From: Bacillota bacterium
GTDB taxonomy: Bacteria; Bacillota; UBA4882; UBA8346
DNA length: 41,362 bases
Reading direction: 5' to 3'
NCBI GenBank assembly: GCA_029553165.1
Contig: JAKPCT010000280.1
Location: forward strand, 1-41,362
Shown here piece after piece: positions 15,961-24,414 of the stretch; the first letter of the stretch is position 1; each line of letters begins with the position of its first letter. A program made the position numbers and the translations under genes. Under the pieces are notes generated by a model. The model worked only from the letters and a program-made list of their open reading frames with translations. It ran no database searches and was not told the DNA's origin.

Positions 15961-17199
15961 ATGAATTACAACAATGAGATTCGGAAACACCGAACAACCA
16001 CAGTTACTTTAACGGTTCTTCAAGATGACAACACTCCTTTAGCCAATCAAGAGGTAGTCATCGCCCAGACTAAGCATCAGTTTTTATTTGGCTGTAATGG
16101 TTTTGAGCTGATCCCGTTTGTAAACAATGAGCTGCAGGAATCCGAACTGGACAAGGCTCATCAGTACAACGAACTATTCTTAAATCTCTTCAATTTTGTA
16201 ACTCTCCCGTTTTATTGGGGACCATTTGAACCAAAACAAGGTCAGCCGCAAACTGAAAGGATCAAAACTACCGCCAAATGGTGCCAAGAGCAAAACTTAC
16301 TGGTTAAGGGCCATCCCTTAAGCTGGCATACCTTAGCTCCCGAATGGCTTTTACCAATGAGTACTCAGGAGATCATTGATGCTCAAATAAAGCGAATCAA
16401 AAGAGAGGTTACCGATTTTCAGGGTTTAATCGATATCTGGGATGTAATCAATGAAGTAGTGATCATGCCAATCTTTAATAAGTATGACAATGGCTTAACC
16501 CGGATCTGTAACCAACTGGGGCGGATCAACACGATTAAGATGGTATTTGAAGCCGCTCGCGAAGCTAACCCCCGGGCAACACTGCTACTGAACGATTTTG
16601 ATCTTTCTCCGGCTTACGATATTTTGATCGAAGGTTGCCTCGAAGCCGGAATTAAAATTGATACAATCGGCATCCAATCCCATATGCATCAGGGTTACTG
16701 GGGTGTTGAAAAAACATTAAGGATTTTAGAGCGTTTTGAACGGTTCAACCTCCCAATCCATTTTACTGAAACGACCATAATTTCCGGCCAATTAATGCCA
16801 CCAGAATATGATGACTTAAACGACTATCAGGTAACCGAATGGCCAACTACTCCGGATGGTGAAGAACGCCAGCTTGAAGAGGTGTTATTACACTACAAAA
16901 CCCTCTTCAGCCGTCCTTTGGTGCAGGGAATAACTTGGTGGGACTTCTCTGATGATCAATGGCTTCATGCGCCATGTGGCTTGATTCGTAAAGATGGTTC
17001 CCCGAAACCTGCCTATCAAGAATTACTAAAATTGGTCAAAGGCGAATGGTGGTTGCCCCCTACTAAATTTGTAACCGATCAGGAAGGCCGGATTAAACTG
17101 GACGGTTTCTTTAGTGACTACAAACTGAGTTATTCTGGTAAAGAATCAACCTTCTCATTAGAAGCGGAAAATTCCCAACCAGTTATTAAACTAAAATAA
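15961..17199 (+). CDS. GH10 endo-1,4-beta-xylanase, cytoplasmic type
   Basis: 412 aa, ATG 15961 after GGGAG. Glycoside hydrolase family 10 retaining enzyme acting on xylan or xylo-oligosaccharides. The acid/base Glu165 is in DVINEVV, the nucleophile Glu270 is in HFTETT, and the substrate-site GHPLSWH and QSHMHQG motifs are present. WWDFSDDQW lies near the C-terminal end of the barrel. A short N-terminal beta segment (TVTLTVLQDDNTPLANQEVV) precedes the barrel and about 40 extra residues follow it. There is no signal peptide, so it is predicted to act inside the cell on imported oligosaccharides. The exported partner gene follows 16 bases later. Confidence 0.9.
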   Translation: MNYNNEIRKHRTTTVTLTVLQDDNTPLANQEVVIAQTKHQFLFGCNGFELIPFVNNELQESELDKAHQYNELFLNLFNFVTLPFYWGPFEPKQGQPQTERIKTTAKWCQEQNLLVKGHPLSWHTLAPEWLLPMSTQEIIDAQIKRIKREVTDFQGLIDIWDVINEVVIMPIFNKYDNGLTRICNQLGRINTIKMVFEAAREANPRATLLLNDFDLSPAYDILIEGCLEAGIKIDTIGIQSHMHQGYWGVEKTLRILERFERFNLPIHFTETTIISGQLMPPEYDDLNDYQVTEWPTTPDGEERQLEEVLLHYKTLFSRPLVQGITWWDFSDDQWLHAPCGLIRKDGSPKPAYQELLKLVKGEWWLPPTKFVTDQEGRIKLDGFFSDYKLSYSGKESTFSLEAENSQPVIKLK

Positions 17200-17215
17200 A
17201 GAGTGGAGGAGTACA

Positions 17216-18292
17216 ATGAAACAATCAAAGATTTTTCTGGGGTTACTGCTAACCATAATGGTCCTTGGCAGTTTAATTGGTTCAAATCTAGGGACAATTA
17301 CTGCTGCGGCCACTAACCAAGAACCCACCTTGCGGCAACTGGCCGAACAAAAAGGAATTAACATTGGGGCTGCTGTTTTCTCCTGGGGATTAACCGGTGA
17401 TTTTGACAATGGCGCTTACGCTACAACGCTTGCCAAAGAGTTTAATATGCTGACCGCTGAGAATGAAATGAAGTTCGACGCACTCCAACCAATCGAAGGC
17501 TATTTTGACTTCAGTAATGGCGATGCAATTGTCGATTTTGCACAGAAGAGCAAGATGAAAGTCCGCGGTCATACTTTGATCTGGCACGAACAACTTCCGG
17601 CCTGGGTAAAGAATGGCACTTGGGATCGCCAATCTCTACTGGCGGTAATGGAGAACCACATTTCAACCGTTGTCAGCCATTACCGTGGCAAAGTTGCTTA
17701 TTGGGACGTAGTTAATGAAGCAGTCTCCGATCAGGTCCCCCATAAACTCCGTGATACGATCTGGTCGCAACATATCGGTCAGGATTATATTGACCGGGCA
17801 TTTCATGCCGCTCATAAAGCAGACCCCGATGCCAAACTGTTCTATAATGATTATGGTGCTGACGACTTCAACTCTAAGGCTACCGCAATCTACGAGATGG
17901 TTAAAGGAATGTTGGAACGGGGCGTGCCAATCCATGGTGTTGGATTCCAGATGCATATTGATACCACAGGAATCTTTTATTTCTCTGAAAATATGAAACG
18001 CTTCACCGACCTGGGGTTAGAAGTACATATTACCGAGATGGATGTCCGGATCCCTACCCCTGGGGTTAAAACAACTCTGGCTAACCAAGCGGAAGTCTAT
18101 TATCAAATCTTCTCCGAGTCATTAAATAATCCGAAGATAACCTCCATCGTCCTCTGGGGCTTCACTGACAGGCACACTTGGATCCCCAAGTATGCTCCAT
18201 ACGGAGCCGGTTTTGGCGAACCATTAATCTTCGATGTCAATTACAATAAAAAACCAGCCTATTATTCGATCCAGGAGGCTTTACAGAAATAA
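17216..18292 (+). CDS. Secreted GH10 endo-1,4-beta-xylanase
   Basis: 358 aa, ATG 17216 with GGAGGAG 4 bases upstream. The signal peptide MKQSKIFLGLLLTIMVLGSL ends in an alanine-rich site around residues 29-32. The single GH10 barrel shows GAAVFSWGL, LTAENEMKFD, RGHTLIWHEQLPAWV, the acid/base Glu168 in DVVNEAV, QMHIDT, the nucleophile Glu274 in HITEMDV, and LWGFTDRHTW. No carbohydrate-binding or surface-anchor module, so it should be free outside the cell. With the cytoplasmic homologue just upstream, it forms a two-step xylan-degrading operon: cut outside, finish inside. The sugar transporter is not in the window. Confidence 0.94.
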   Translation: MKQSKIFLGLLLTIMVLGSLIGSNLGTITAAATNQEPTLRQLAEQKGINIGAAVFSWGLTGDFDNGAYATTLAKEFNMLTAENEMKFDALQPIEGYFDFSNGDAIVDFAQKSKMKVRGHTLIWHEQLPAWVKNGTWDRQSLLAVMENHISTVVSHYRGKVAYWDVVNEAVSDQVPHKLRDTIWSQHIGQDYIDRAFHAAHKADPDAKLFYNDYGADDFNSKATAIYEMVKGMLERGVPIHGVGFQMHIDTTGIFYFSENMKRFTDLGLEVHITEMDVRIPTPGVKTTLANQAEVYYQIFSESLNNPKITSIVLWGFTDRHTWIPKYAPYGAGFGEPLIFDVNYNKKPAYYSIQEALQK

Positions 18293-18300
18293 CACTTTAA

Positions 18301-18340
18301 CAACCAAAAAAGCTGGCTTAATGCCAGCTTTTTGGTTGTT
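18301..18340. terminator. Bidirectional terminator between xylanase and panE-like genes
   Basis: A stem of about 16 bp (CAACC, A-run, AGCTGGC against GCCAGCTTTTTGGTTG) has a 5-base loop at 18318-18322. A-rich and T-rich flanks let it work in both directions. The stop codon of the minus-strand gene is in the loop. Confidence 0.85.
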
Positions 18341-19256
18341 GGTATCTCTGCTCAATCGTCCGGATCATCCTTAATAAAACTTCATTGATCGGCGTGGCCA
18401 CACCATATTGTTTCCCCAGTTCAACCACAGTACCGGCAAAGATCTCCACCTCGGTCTTCCGGCCCGCTTCAACATCTTGCAACATTGAGGTTTTGCCTTC
18501 CGGTGACAGGCCATTGATGATCCCGGCAAAACTCCGGATATCAGCTTCAGTCAGATTGATACCTGCCTTTTGGGCAATCAACAACACCTCGCGCGCAGCA
18601 TTCTCCATCAGTTCCCTGGCTTCAGTTATCCGCTGGAAGACACCATACGGCGCCCTTAAAATTGCCGATGTCTGGTTGATTCCGACATTCATCATAAACT
18701 TCCACCATAATTGTTGCAACATATCCTCCGGAATCTGATACGGGATCGCCGCACGGTCAAACAAATCTTTAACCAGAACAACTTTTGCTGAATATTCGCT
18801 GTTTTTTGCTTCACCAAAGACGATCTTTCCCAAAGTGGAGCAGGTAGTAACAGTCCCTTCCCGGACTGCATCAGTACCCACTACAAATGAATACAGCAAT
18901 TTGTCCATCCCGTATTCGCGCCCGATAATCTCTTCACTGGTGATCCCGTTCAACAAAGAAAGAATTATCGTTTCAGAACCAACGAACTTCCGGATTGCCT
19001 GAATACTCTCCGACAGATGGTGTTGTTTTACCGCAATGATAATAAGATCTGCCGGTTCTGCAGGACTATCAGGTAAGATATAATTGAATTGATAAGCCCG
19101 CCCATTGATTGTGATTTCATTCTGTTGGTAACGCTGCAACCGTTCTCTGTCAACAATTACCGAAAGACACTCCGGATCATAGTTATGAAGCTGGGCGGCA
19201 TAAATACTCCCAATCGCCCCCAAACCAGAAAGATAAACTCTTTTGATTGGTTTCAT
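18318..19256 (-). CDS. Ketopantoate reductase family protein
   Basis: 312 aa, ATG 19256 (GGGGGAG upstream). The NADPH-binding Rossmann start is SGLGAIGSIYA. Further family features are IIIAVKQHHL, LLNGITSEEIIG, the helical C-terminal domain with WWKFMMNVGINQTSAIL carrying the catalytic Lys, and EVEIFAGTVVELGKQYGV with the catalytic Glu. Length matches 2-dehydropantoate 2-reductase (PanE), which makes pantoate for coenzyme A. The family also includes relatives of other specificity and no pantothenate gene is adjacent, so panE is likely but not proven. Confidence 0.85.
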   Translation of the reverse strand: MKPIKRVYLSGLGAIGSIYAAQLHNYDPECLSVIVDRERLQRYQQNEITINGRAYQFNYILPDSPAEPADLIIIAVKQHHLSESIQAIRKFVGSETIILSLLNGITSEEIIGREYGMDKLLYSFVVGTDAVREGTVTTCSTLGKIVFGEAKNSEYSAKVVLVKDLFDRAAIPYQIPEDMLQQLWWKFMMNVGINQTSAILRAPYGVFQRITEARELMENAAREVLLIAQKAGINLTEADIRSFAGIINGLSPEGKTSMLQDVEAGRKTEVEIFAGTVVELGKQYGVATPINEVLLRMIRTIEQRYQQPKSWH

Positions 19257-19283
19257 TTCGCTCCCCCTTTATTAGAATCAAGG

Positions 19284-20981
19284 TTATTTCAACAAGCATA
19301 CATACGGTTCAGTCTCTTTCCCCTTTCCTGTCAATGCCAGTTTACTTGATACCAAATATAAAGCCGGACGGACACCATAACCTGCCTCTGATACAAAACT
19401 TGAAGCAATAGTGCCTTCAGTAGTTACAAATAAGGTTTCACATGAGGTCGAACTTCTGGGCGTAACCAGCCACCAACCGGCATAATTTCCGCGATAAATC
19501 TTAAGATTATCACGTTCGGCAGCTTCCGAAGTTAAAGCGGCTTTTAACTTCCAACCGCGGTCTTCGACATAATCAACCACTTCTTTAATCGAGAGTAAAA
19601 ACACCCGATCTTTGACATTTTTAAAATAAGCCTTATCGTAATTGGCAATCGCCTGACGCGCTCTGGGAGTGTTCCGATCCCATGCGTACAACTCCGTTCC
19701 TCCCTGGTACTCACTTTGATCGCTCACTGACAACAGAATACGACGGGTAACAGGCTTAATCAGATTCAACTCTTCACTGCTAAAATTATAAAGAAATCCC
19801 GGTTCATCATCATACGAATTGGTCCGGTAACTGCCCGAAATTGCATTAGCCGACGGAGGCGCGCTTGAATATTTCACTCGCTTCTCACTACTGTTAAGCC
19901 AATCGCGCAAACTAGACCAATACCAATTATTACTCCCCTTCATCTGCCGCAGTTCTTCAGCAGAATAATCCATATAAACCGCAGAGTAATCTTTTCGAGT
20001 ATCAAACTTTCTGCCGTGACTGGACTGGTTAAAAGCACCACTTTGAGCAGCGCTGAACGGCTTGACGGAGATTATTTTTGTAGCAAACAGCAAGGGCTTC
20101 CCGTCTTCATCGATATTAATAACCCGCCAATCGATCGGTTGTCCGTTGTAGTTACCAAATCTGATATAATCCCCTACCTTCAGTTGAATACTAATATTAT
20201 CAACTTCTACCGCTGATGGTGGTTGGACTGGAAGCGCAGGCTGAGCTTTTGGCTCAACTACCGGCGCCGGAAGTTCCGGTATCCGGGGTTGTTGGACCGG
20301 AGGTTGCGGCTCTTCCGGCTTAACTTCGGATCCGGCTTTTGGTAATTCCGGAGAATCATCATTTCTACCAGTAGCCAACCCGACCTCTTGCTCTTTCATC
20401 CCAACATCATCTACCTGAACCGGCACATTATGACCACTCGGTTTTAAATACAGCAAAGCCAAAATCCCAAAAACAAACATTGAAACCATCATTCCCAAAG
20501 CCAGATACTTCCAATGTTTGTGAGAATGCGACGGGACTGCGGCAGGTGGTGTCATTTGATAATTGTCTTTCTTATCCTTACTGCTTCGTAATTTGATTAC
20601 TGTTTCTTTTAATTGTTCAATATGTTTGTCGATATCCGGCGTCAAGGCATCCAACCAGTGGGTTGAATACAGAAAGTATTCCATCGACTTGGTTGGTAAA
20701 ACATTTTCAATCCGAAACGGAATAATAATCACATTTTTATTTACTGCACGTTCAACTTCTCTTAATACTTGCTGCGAACGATTAGCTGCCGCCGAGAAGA
20801 CCAAAACCATTATTTTGGCTTGAGCGATCGCTTCGACGATCGCTTCCCCCCATTCAACGCCAGGTAAAACGTCCCGCGGCGCAATCCAGCACCTAATCTG
20901 TTCAGATTCCAAGGCGTTACAGATTGCATCGGCAATCTTTTTATCTTTGAATGAATAGGAAATAAAAACATCATGACTCAT
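19284..20981 (-). CDS. TIR domain membrane protein with C-terminal DUF6273-like domain
   Basis: 565 aa, ATG 20981 (GGGGGTAAG upstream). Residues 1-115 are a bacterial TIR_2 domain: DVFISYSFKDKKIADAI, CWIAPRDVLPGVEWGEAI, MVLVFSAAANRSQ, and REVERA with Glu75 at the position of the NADase glutamate. A membrane helix lies at about 157-179, preceded by Lys/His residues (N-in). Residues 211-258 are a Pro/Glu-rich linker. Residues 268-565 resemble DUF6273: VGDYIRFGNYNGQPIDWRVI, ISVKPF, WWLVTPRSS and YGVRPALYL. The outer domain could be the sensor and the TIR the inside output, either as NADase or scaffold. Divergent from the exported ankyrin gene. No Thoeris or other defence partner is adjacent. Confidence 0.88.
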   Translation of the reverse strand: MSHDVFISYSFKDKKIADAICNALESEQIRCWIAPRDVLPGVEWGEAIVEAIAQAKIMVLVFSAAANRSQQVLREVERAVNKNVIIIPFRIENVLPTKSMEYFLYSTHWLDALTPDIDKHIEQLKETVIKLRSSKDKKDNYQMTPPAAVPSHSHKHWKYLALGMMVSMFVFGILALLYLKPSGHNVPVQVDDVGMKEQEVGLATGRNDDSPELPKAGSEVKPEEPQPPVQQPRIPELPAPVVEPKAQPALPVQPPSAVEVDNISIQLKVGDYIRFGNYNGQPIDWRVINIDEDGKPLLFATKIISVKPFSAAQSGAFNQSSHGRKFDTRKDYSAVYMDYSAEELRQMKGSNNWYWSSLRDWLNSSEKRVKYSSAPPSANAISGSYRTNSYDDEPGFLYNFSSEELNLIKPVTRRILLSVSDQSEYQGGTELYAWDRNTPRARQAIANYDKAYFKNVKDRVFLLSIKEVVDYVEDRGWKLKAALTSEAAERDNLKIYRGNYAGWWLVTPRSSTSCETLFVTTEGTIASSFVSEAGYGVRPALYLVSSKLALTGKGKETEPYVCLLK

Positions 20982-21166
20982 TAATATAACTTACCCCCAA
21001 AACCAATTTAAAACACTGCAGGAAATCCTGATTATTAGCAGAATTAACCCATTAAAAGGTGATCGTTTCGCTATTAAATAACTTGGTATTTTTTATATTA
21101 TAACAGATTACAAAGATATTATCTTACATTTTCAAGAAGGAAATTGTCAGTAATTTGGAGGATCAG
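20982..21166. promoter_or_regulatory. Divergent intergenic region of the TIR and ankyrin genes
   Basis: The 185 bases must contain both promoters. The plus strand has an AT-rich stretch with TATTATAAC near 21095, a plausible -10, but no good -35. No clear inverted repeat was found. Confidence 0.35.
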
Positions 21167-23314
21167 ATGCATCCCAGATTAAAAACAGTCGCGATTATAC
21201 TGCTAACGCTTCTCTATCTCCTCTGTTATCAGATTCAAGCTTGGGGAGAAGTAACAATAACTGATATCAAGTCTTGGAACCATCCTTTAAAAGAAGTATT
21301 CCGGAAGTACAACATTACCGTTGACAAAGTCCAACTCCAAAAAGACTTAACTTTATTCTCGGTCAAGCTTCCCCATAATTCTCCACTGGAAGATCAGGCA
21401 TACTTTGAGGAGATGCTATTAGCTGTTGCCAAAGAAAATGAATATTGGAACTTTATAATCAGTGATCCGTCCAAACCTCTGACCGTTAAAATCAGATGTG
21501 ACTTATATTCGGAAACAATCATCAGTGCCGAATACAGTACCCGGGAAAAGTATTTCCAAAAAACAGTCGAAGTACACCGGTGGAAGATCCCCCAAATCGT
21601 CAGTAAGCATCTGGGAACAAAAAAAACCGCTCCGACCATACTGTCTGTCAAAGAAGTATTCGGCCGGCGCTATTATTTAATTAAAAATCCGGATGACGTT
21701 CAATCCAGTGAAAAACCGTTGTTTTCTGAAGCTGTATACGGGATTGATGTTTTAACTGGCTCGTTCTTTATCTGGCATCCTGCAAAAAATATTCCGTTGC
21801 CATATAGTAAGTATTTACCTGATTTTAAGACTGAACAAGGGCTTTTAAATTATTTTTTAGTCCAAGCCTGCCGTCAGGGTTATCCGGAAGTGGTTAAAGG
21901 CTTGCTCTTTCATCGAGCTGATATTAACCATCAAAACGAAGACGGTCAAACACCGCTGCATCAGACTTGTTGGACCGAACACCGCCAGATTGTTGAGTTA
22001 TTGATTAATAATGGTGCTAACCTAAACATTCAGGACAAATACCGGCGAACTCCGTTGCATATTGCCTGTTCAGCTGAGCAGATTGCAATTGCGCAGTTAT
22101 TGATTGAAAAAGGGGCCAATATTAACGCCATCGACCGCAACAATGATACTGCCTTGGTTGCTGCTATTGAAAACCACAAAGTTAACGTGGCCAAAATGCT
22201 GATTGACAATAACGCTGACGTTAATCTGCAATGCCGGGATGGAAATGCCGCTTTGCACCGGGCCTGTGAAGAAAAATACCTCGATTTGGTTGTTTTGCTC
22301 CTTAAAAAGGGCGCCAAACTCAATCTAATCAATGACCGGGGAGAGACCCCGTTACATACTGCCAGCCTTAATAACTCATTAGAGATTATTAAAATCCTGA
22401 TCAATAACGGCGCTAATCCTAAAGCCAAAGATAACAATGGGGCAACTCCATTACATAAAGCCTGCCATCTGGGAATAATTGAGATCATTGACTATCTGCT
22501 TGAGCAAAAGATCGACATCAACTGCCAAACAAACAAAGGCAAAACACCATTATCCGAGGCTTACCGCAACCGCCATTTTAAGCTGATTGAACATCTCTTA
22601 AACCGGGGCGCTAATCCGGACATTCAAGATAGCGATGGGAAAACAATTCTTTATGAAAGTTGCGAAAGAAGTAATCTTAAATTAGTAGCTTTATTGTTGG
22701 CAAAAGGGGCTAATCCCAATATCCGCACTAATAACGGCCGAACCGTCCTACATCTTGCCAGCGAAAAAGGGGATTTTGAGCTTTTGAAGCTTTTATTAGC
22801 CAAAAACGTTGATGTTAATACCCAGGATAATCAGGGCAAAACGCCACTCCATATCAATGCTTCTCAATTAAACAACCTCGAGCTTTGTGAATTACTGATC
22901 ACGCAAGGAGCAGATCTTAATCTAACCGACCACCATGGCAGAACAGCCCTGTTAATTGCCTGTGAAGCCGAAAATAAGCAAACCGCACAGCTATTAATCA
23001 AGAAAGGCGCCAATGTTAATCTCCCGGCCAGGAATGGAAAGACGCCCTTACATCTTGTTTCCTGGAATGGGAATCTTCAATTAGTTGAATTATTAATTGC
23101 AAATGGGGCGAACCTAAACGCTGTTGATTGCGACGGTAATACCGCACTGCATTTTGCCTGCAGAAGAAGTCAGCTCGAAGTAGTTAAACTACTTTTAAAA
23201 GCAGGTATTGATCCGCAAATAACAAATAATAAAAGGCAAAGCGCCCTGGATGAAGCAATTCGGACCGGTAACACCGAATTGATTACTTTAATCACCAATG
23301 GATTAAAAAAGTAA
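21167..23314 (+). CDS. Exported ankyrin-repeat protein
   Basis: About 715 aa from ATG 21167 (GGAGG 5 bases upstream; the TTG at 21155 is part of that site). A signal peptide (VAIILLTLLYLLCYQIQAWG) ends near residue 28. A domain of about 190 residues of unrecognised type follows. From about residue 222 to the end there are 15 consecutive ankyrin repeats of 33 residues, many close to consensus (DGQTPLHQTC, LLINNGANLNIQD, NGKTPLHLVS). The last is a degenerate capping repeat. It would act outside the membrane as a binding scaffold. Divergent from the TIR membrane protein, whose C-terminal domain should also be outside; a functional link is inference. Confidence 0.9.
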   Translation: MHPRLKTVAIILLTLLYLLCYQIQAWGEVTITDIKSWNHPLKEVFRKYNITVDKVQLQKDLTLFSVKLPHNSPLEDQAYFEEMLLAVAKENEYWNFIISDPSKPLTVKIRCDLYSETIISAEYSTREKYFQKTVEVHRWKIPQIVSKHLGTKKTAPTILSVKEVFGRRYYLIKNPDDVQSSEKPLFSEAVYGIDVLTGSFFIWHPAKNIPLPYSKYLPDFKTEQGLLNYFLVQACRQGYPEVVKGLLFHRADINHQNEDGQTPLHQTCWTEHRQIVELLINNGANLNIQDKYRRTPLHIACSAEQIAIAQLLIEKGANINAIDRNNDTALVAAIENHKVNVAKMLIDNNADVNLQCRDGNAALHRACEEKYLDLVVLLLKKGAKLNLINDRGETPLHTASLNNSLEIIKILINNGANPKAKDNNGATPLHKACHLGIIEIIDYLLEQKIDINCQTNKGKTPLSEAYRNRHFKLIEHLLNRGANPDIQDSDGKTILYESCERSNLKLVALLLAKGANPNIRTNNGRTVLHLASEKGDFELLKLLLAKNVDVNTQDNQGKTPLHINASQLNNLELCELLITQGADLNLTDHHGRTALLIACEAENKQTAQLLIKKGANVNLPARNGKTPLHLVSWNGNLQLVELLIANGANLNAVDCDGNTALHFACRRSQLEVVKLLLKAGIDPQITNNKRQSALDEAIRTGNTELITLITNGLKK

Positions 23315-23346
23315 TCAGTGTTGTATGTTGTTACCCTTTTCTCCTC

Positions 23347-24084
23347 TTAGATTACAATTCCTCCATTAGGGCTGATCACCTGTCCGGTAATGAATGAAGC
23401 CTGTTCTGAAGCTAAAAACAACGCTAGTTCAGCAATTTCCCTGGGCGTTCCCAGCCGTTGCAGCGGCGTCTTCTGGGCCATCTCCTGCTTGTCGGCAGTG
23501 GTGTAGCCGACAAGCATATCGGTTTCAATGATCCCTGGCGCAATACAGTTAACCCTGATCTTTGAAGGTCCAAGCTCTTTGGCTAATGATTTGGTCAATC
23601 CAATCACTCCGGCTTTGGCCGCTGCATAATGAGCTTCACAAGAAGCGCCAACCATTCCCCAGATTGAACTGATATTGATGATCTGCCCTTCTTTACGGGG
23701 CAACATATATCTTAACACGCTTTGACTGCAATAAAAGACTCCTTTTAAGTTGGTATCACAAACCAGATCCCAATCTTGCTCCGTAAGATCAATAAACAAC
23801 TTCGACTGAGCCACGCCGGCGTTATTAATTAACAGATCGATCGTTCCAAACTTCGCCACACCGGCATTAACCAGCGCATCAACCTGCGGCCGGACCGTCA
23901 CATCTGCCTGACCGATCTCTAAGGAATGATTGAATTGTTCTTTTAAATCCTGGAGCGGTTTTAACTTATCAGGGGCTAAATTACGGACATTGGCAATCAC
24001 ATTCCAACCATTACTAACAAAAACTTCTGCCAGCGCCAGCCCAATCCCCCGAGCCGCCCCGGTAACCAACACCGTCTTTTTCAA
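23347..24084 (-). CDS. Short-chain dehydrogenase/reductase (FabG-like)
   Basis: 245 aa, TTG 24084 with AGGAGG 9 bases upstream. Classical SDR: NAD(P) loop TGAARGIG (8-15), NNAG (87-90), catalytic Ser140, Tyr153 and Lys157 in YAAAK, APGIIETDM, and the C-terminal FITGQVISPNGG. It is closest in style to 3-oxoacyl-ACP reductase, but no fatty-acid genes are nearby and the substrate is unknown. It follows csoR by 34 bases and so probably belongs to the copper-responsive transcript. Confidence 0.88.
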   Translation of the reverse strand: MKKTVLVTGAARGIGLALAEVFVSNGWNVIANVRNLAPDKLKPLQDLKEQFNHSLEIGQADVTVRPQVDALVNAGVAKFGTIDLLINNAGVAQSKLFIDLTEQDWDLVCDTNLKGVFYCSQSVLRYMLPRKEGQIINISSIWGMVGASCEAHYAAAKAGVIGLTKSLAKELGPSKIRVNCIAPGIIETDMLVGYTTADKQEMAQKTPLQRLGTPREIAELALFLASEQASFITGQVISPNGGIVI

Positions 24085-24118
24085 AACTCAAATCCTCCTA
24101 AAGCTTTAATCCCAATCA

Positions 24119-24388
24119 TTATTTACTCATATACTTCCCTAACAACTCAATCACTTCTTCAATCTTCTCATCTCCGTGACCTGCTTCAAAAGCCTGTTTG
24201 ACACAGCTCTTCACATGCTGCTCCAAGATCATCAGATTAACCTTCTTAAGTTGGGCTTCGACCGCCAATACCTGTTTTAAAACATCAACACAATAACGTT
24301 CATCCTCAATCATCTTGATGATCCCCTCAATCTGCCCTTTGGAAGTCTTCAGAAGATTGAGGACCGGTTGCCGGTTACTGTTTATCAA
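24119..24388 (-). CDS. csoR: CsoR-family copper-sensing repressor
   Basis: About 89 aa, all-helical DUF156/CsoR family. It has the Cu(I) ligand pattern Cys-x24-His-x3-Cys: the Cys in ERYCVDVL, then EQHVKSC. The N-terminal helix carries the GQIEGIIKMIE motif. TTG 24388, 6 bases after AGGTG, is preferred over GTG 24397. Apo-CsoR binds operator DNA and leaves it on binding Cu(I). It lies 26 bases downstream of copA, and a CsoR-type palindrome overlaps the copA promoter, so it should autoregulate the operon. Confidence 0.92.
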   Translation of the reverse strand: MINSNRQPVLNLLKTSKGQIEGIIKMIEDERYCVDVLKQVLAVEAQLKKVNLMILEQHVKSCVKQAFEAGHGDEKIEEVIELLGKYMSK

Positions 24389-24414
24389 ATCAATCACCTA
24401 CACATTAATATTGA

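Noticed and set aside
19284..23314. Thoeris or other TIR anti-phage system
   Set aside because: No ThsA, SIR2-like, caspase-like or other effector gene is adjacent, and the TIR protein is membrane-anchored with an outer domain.
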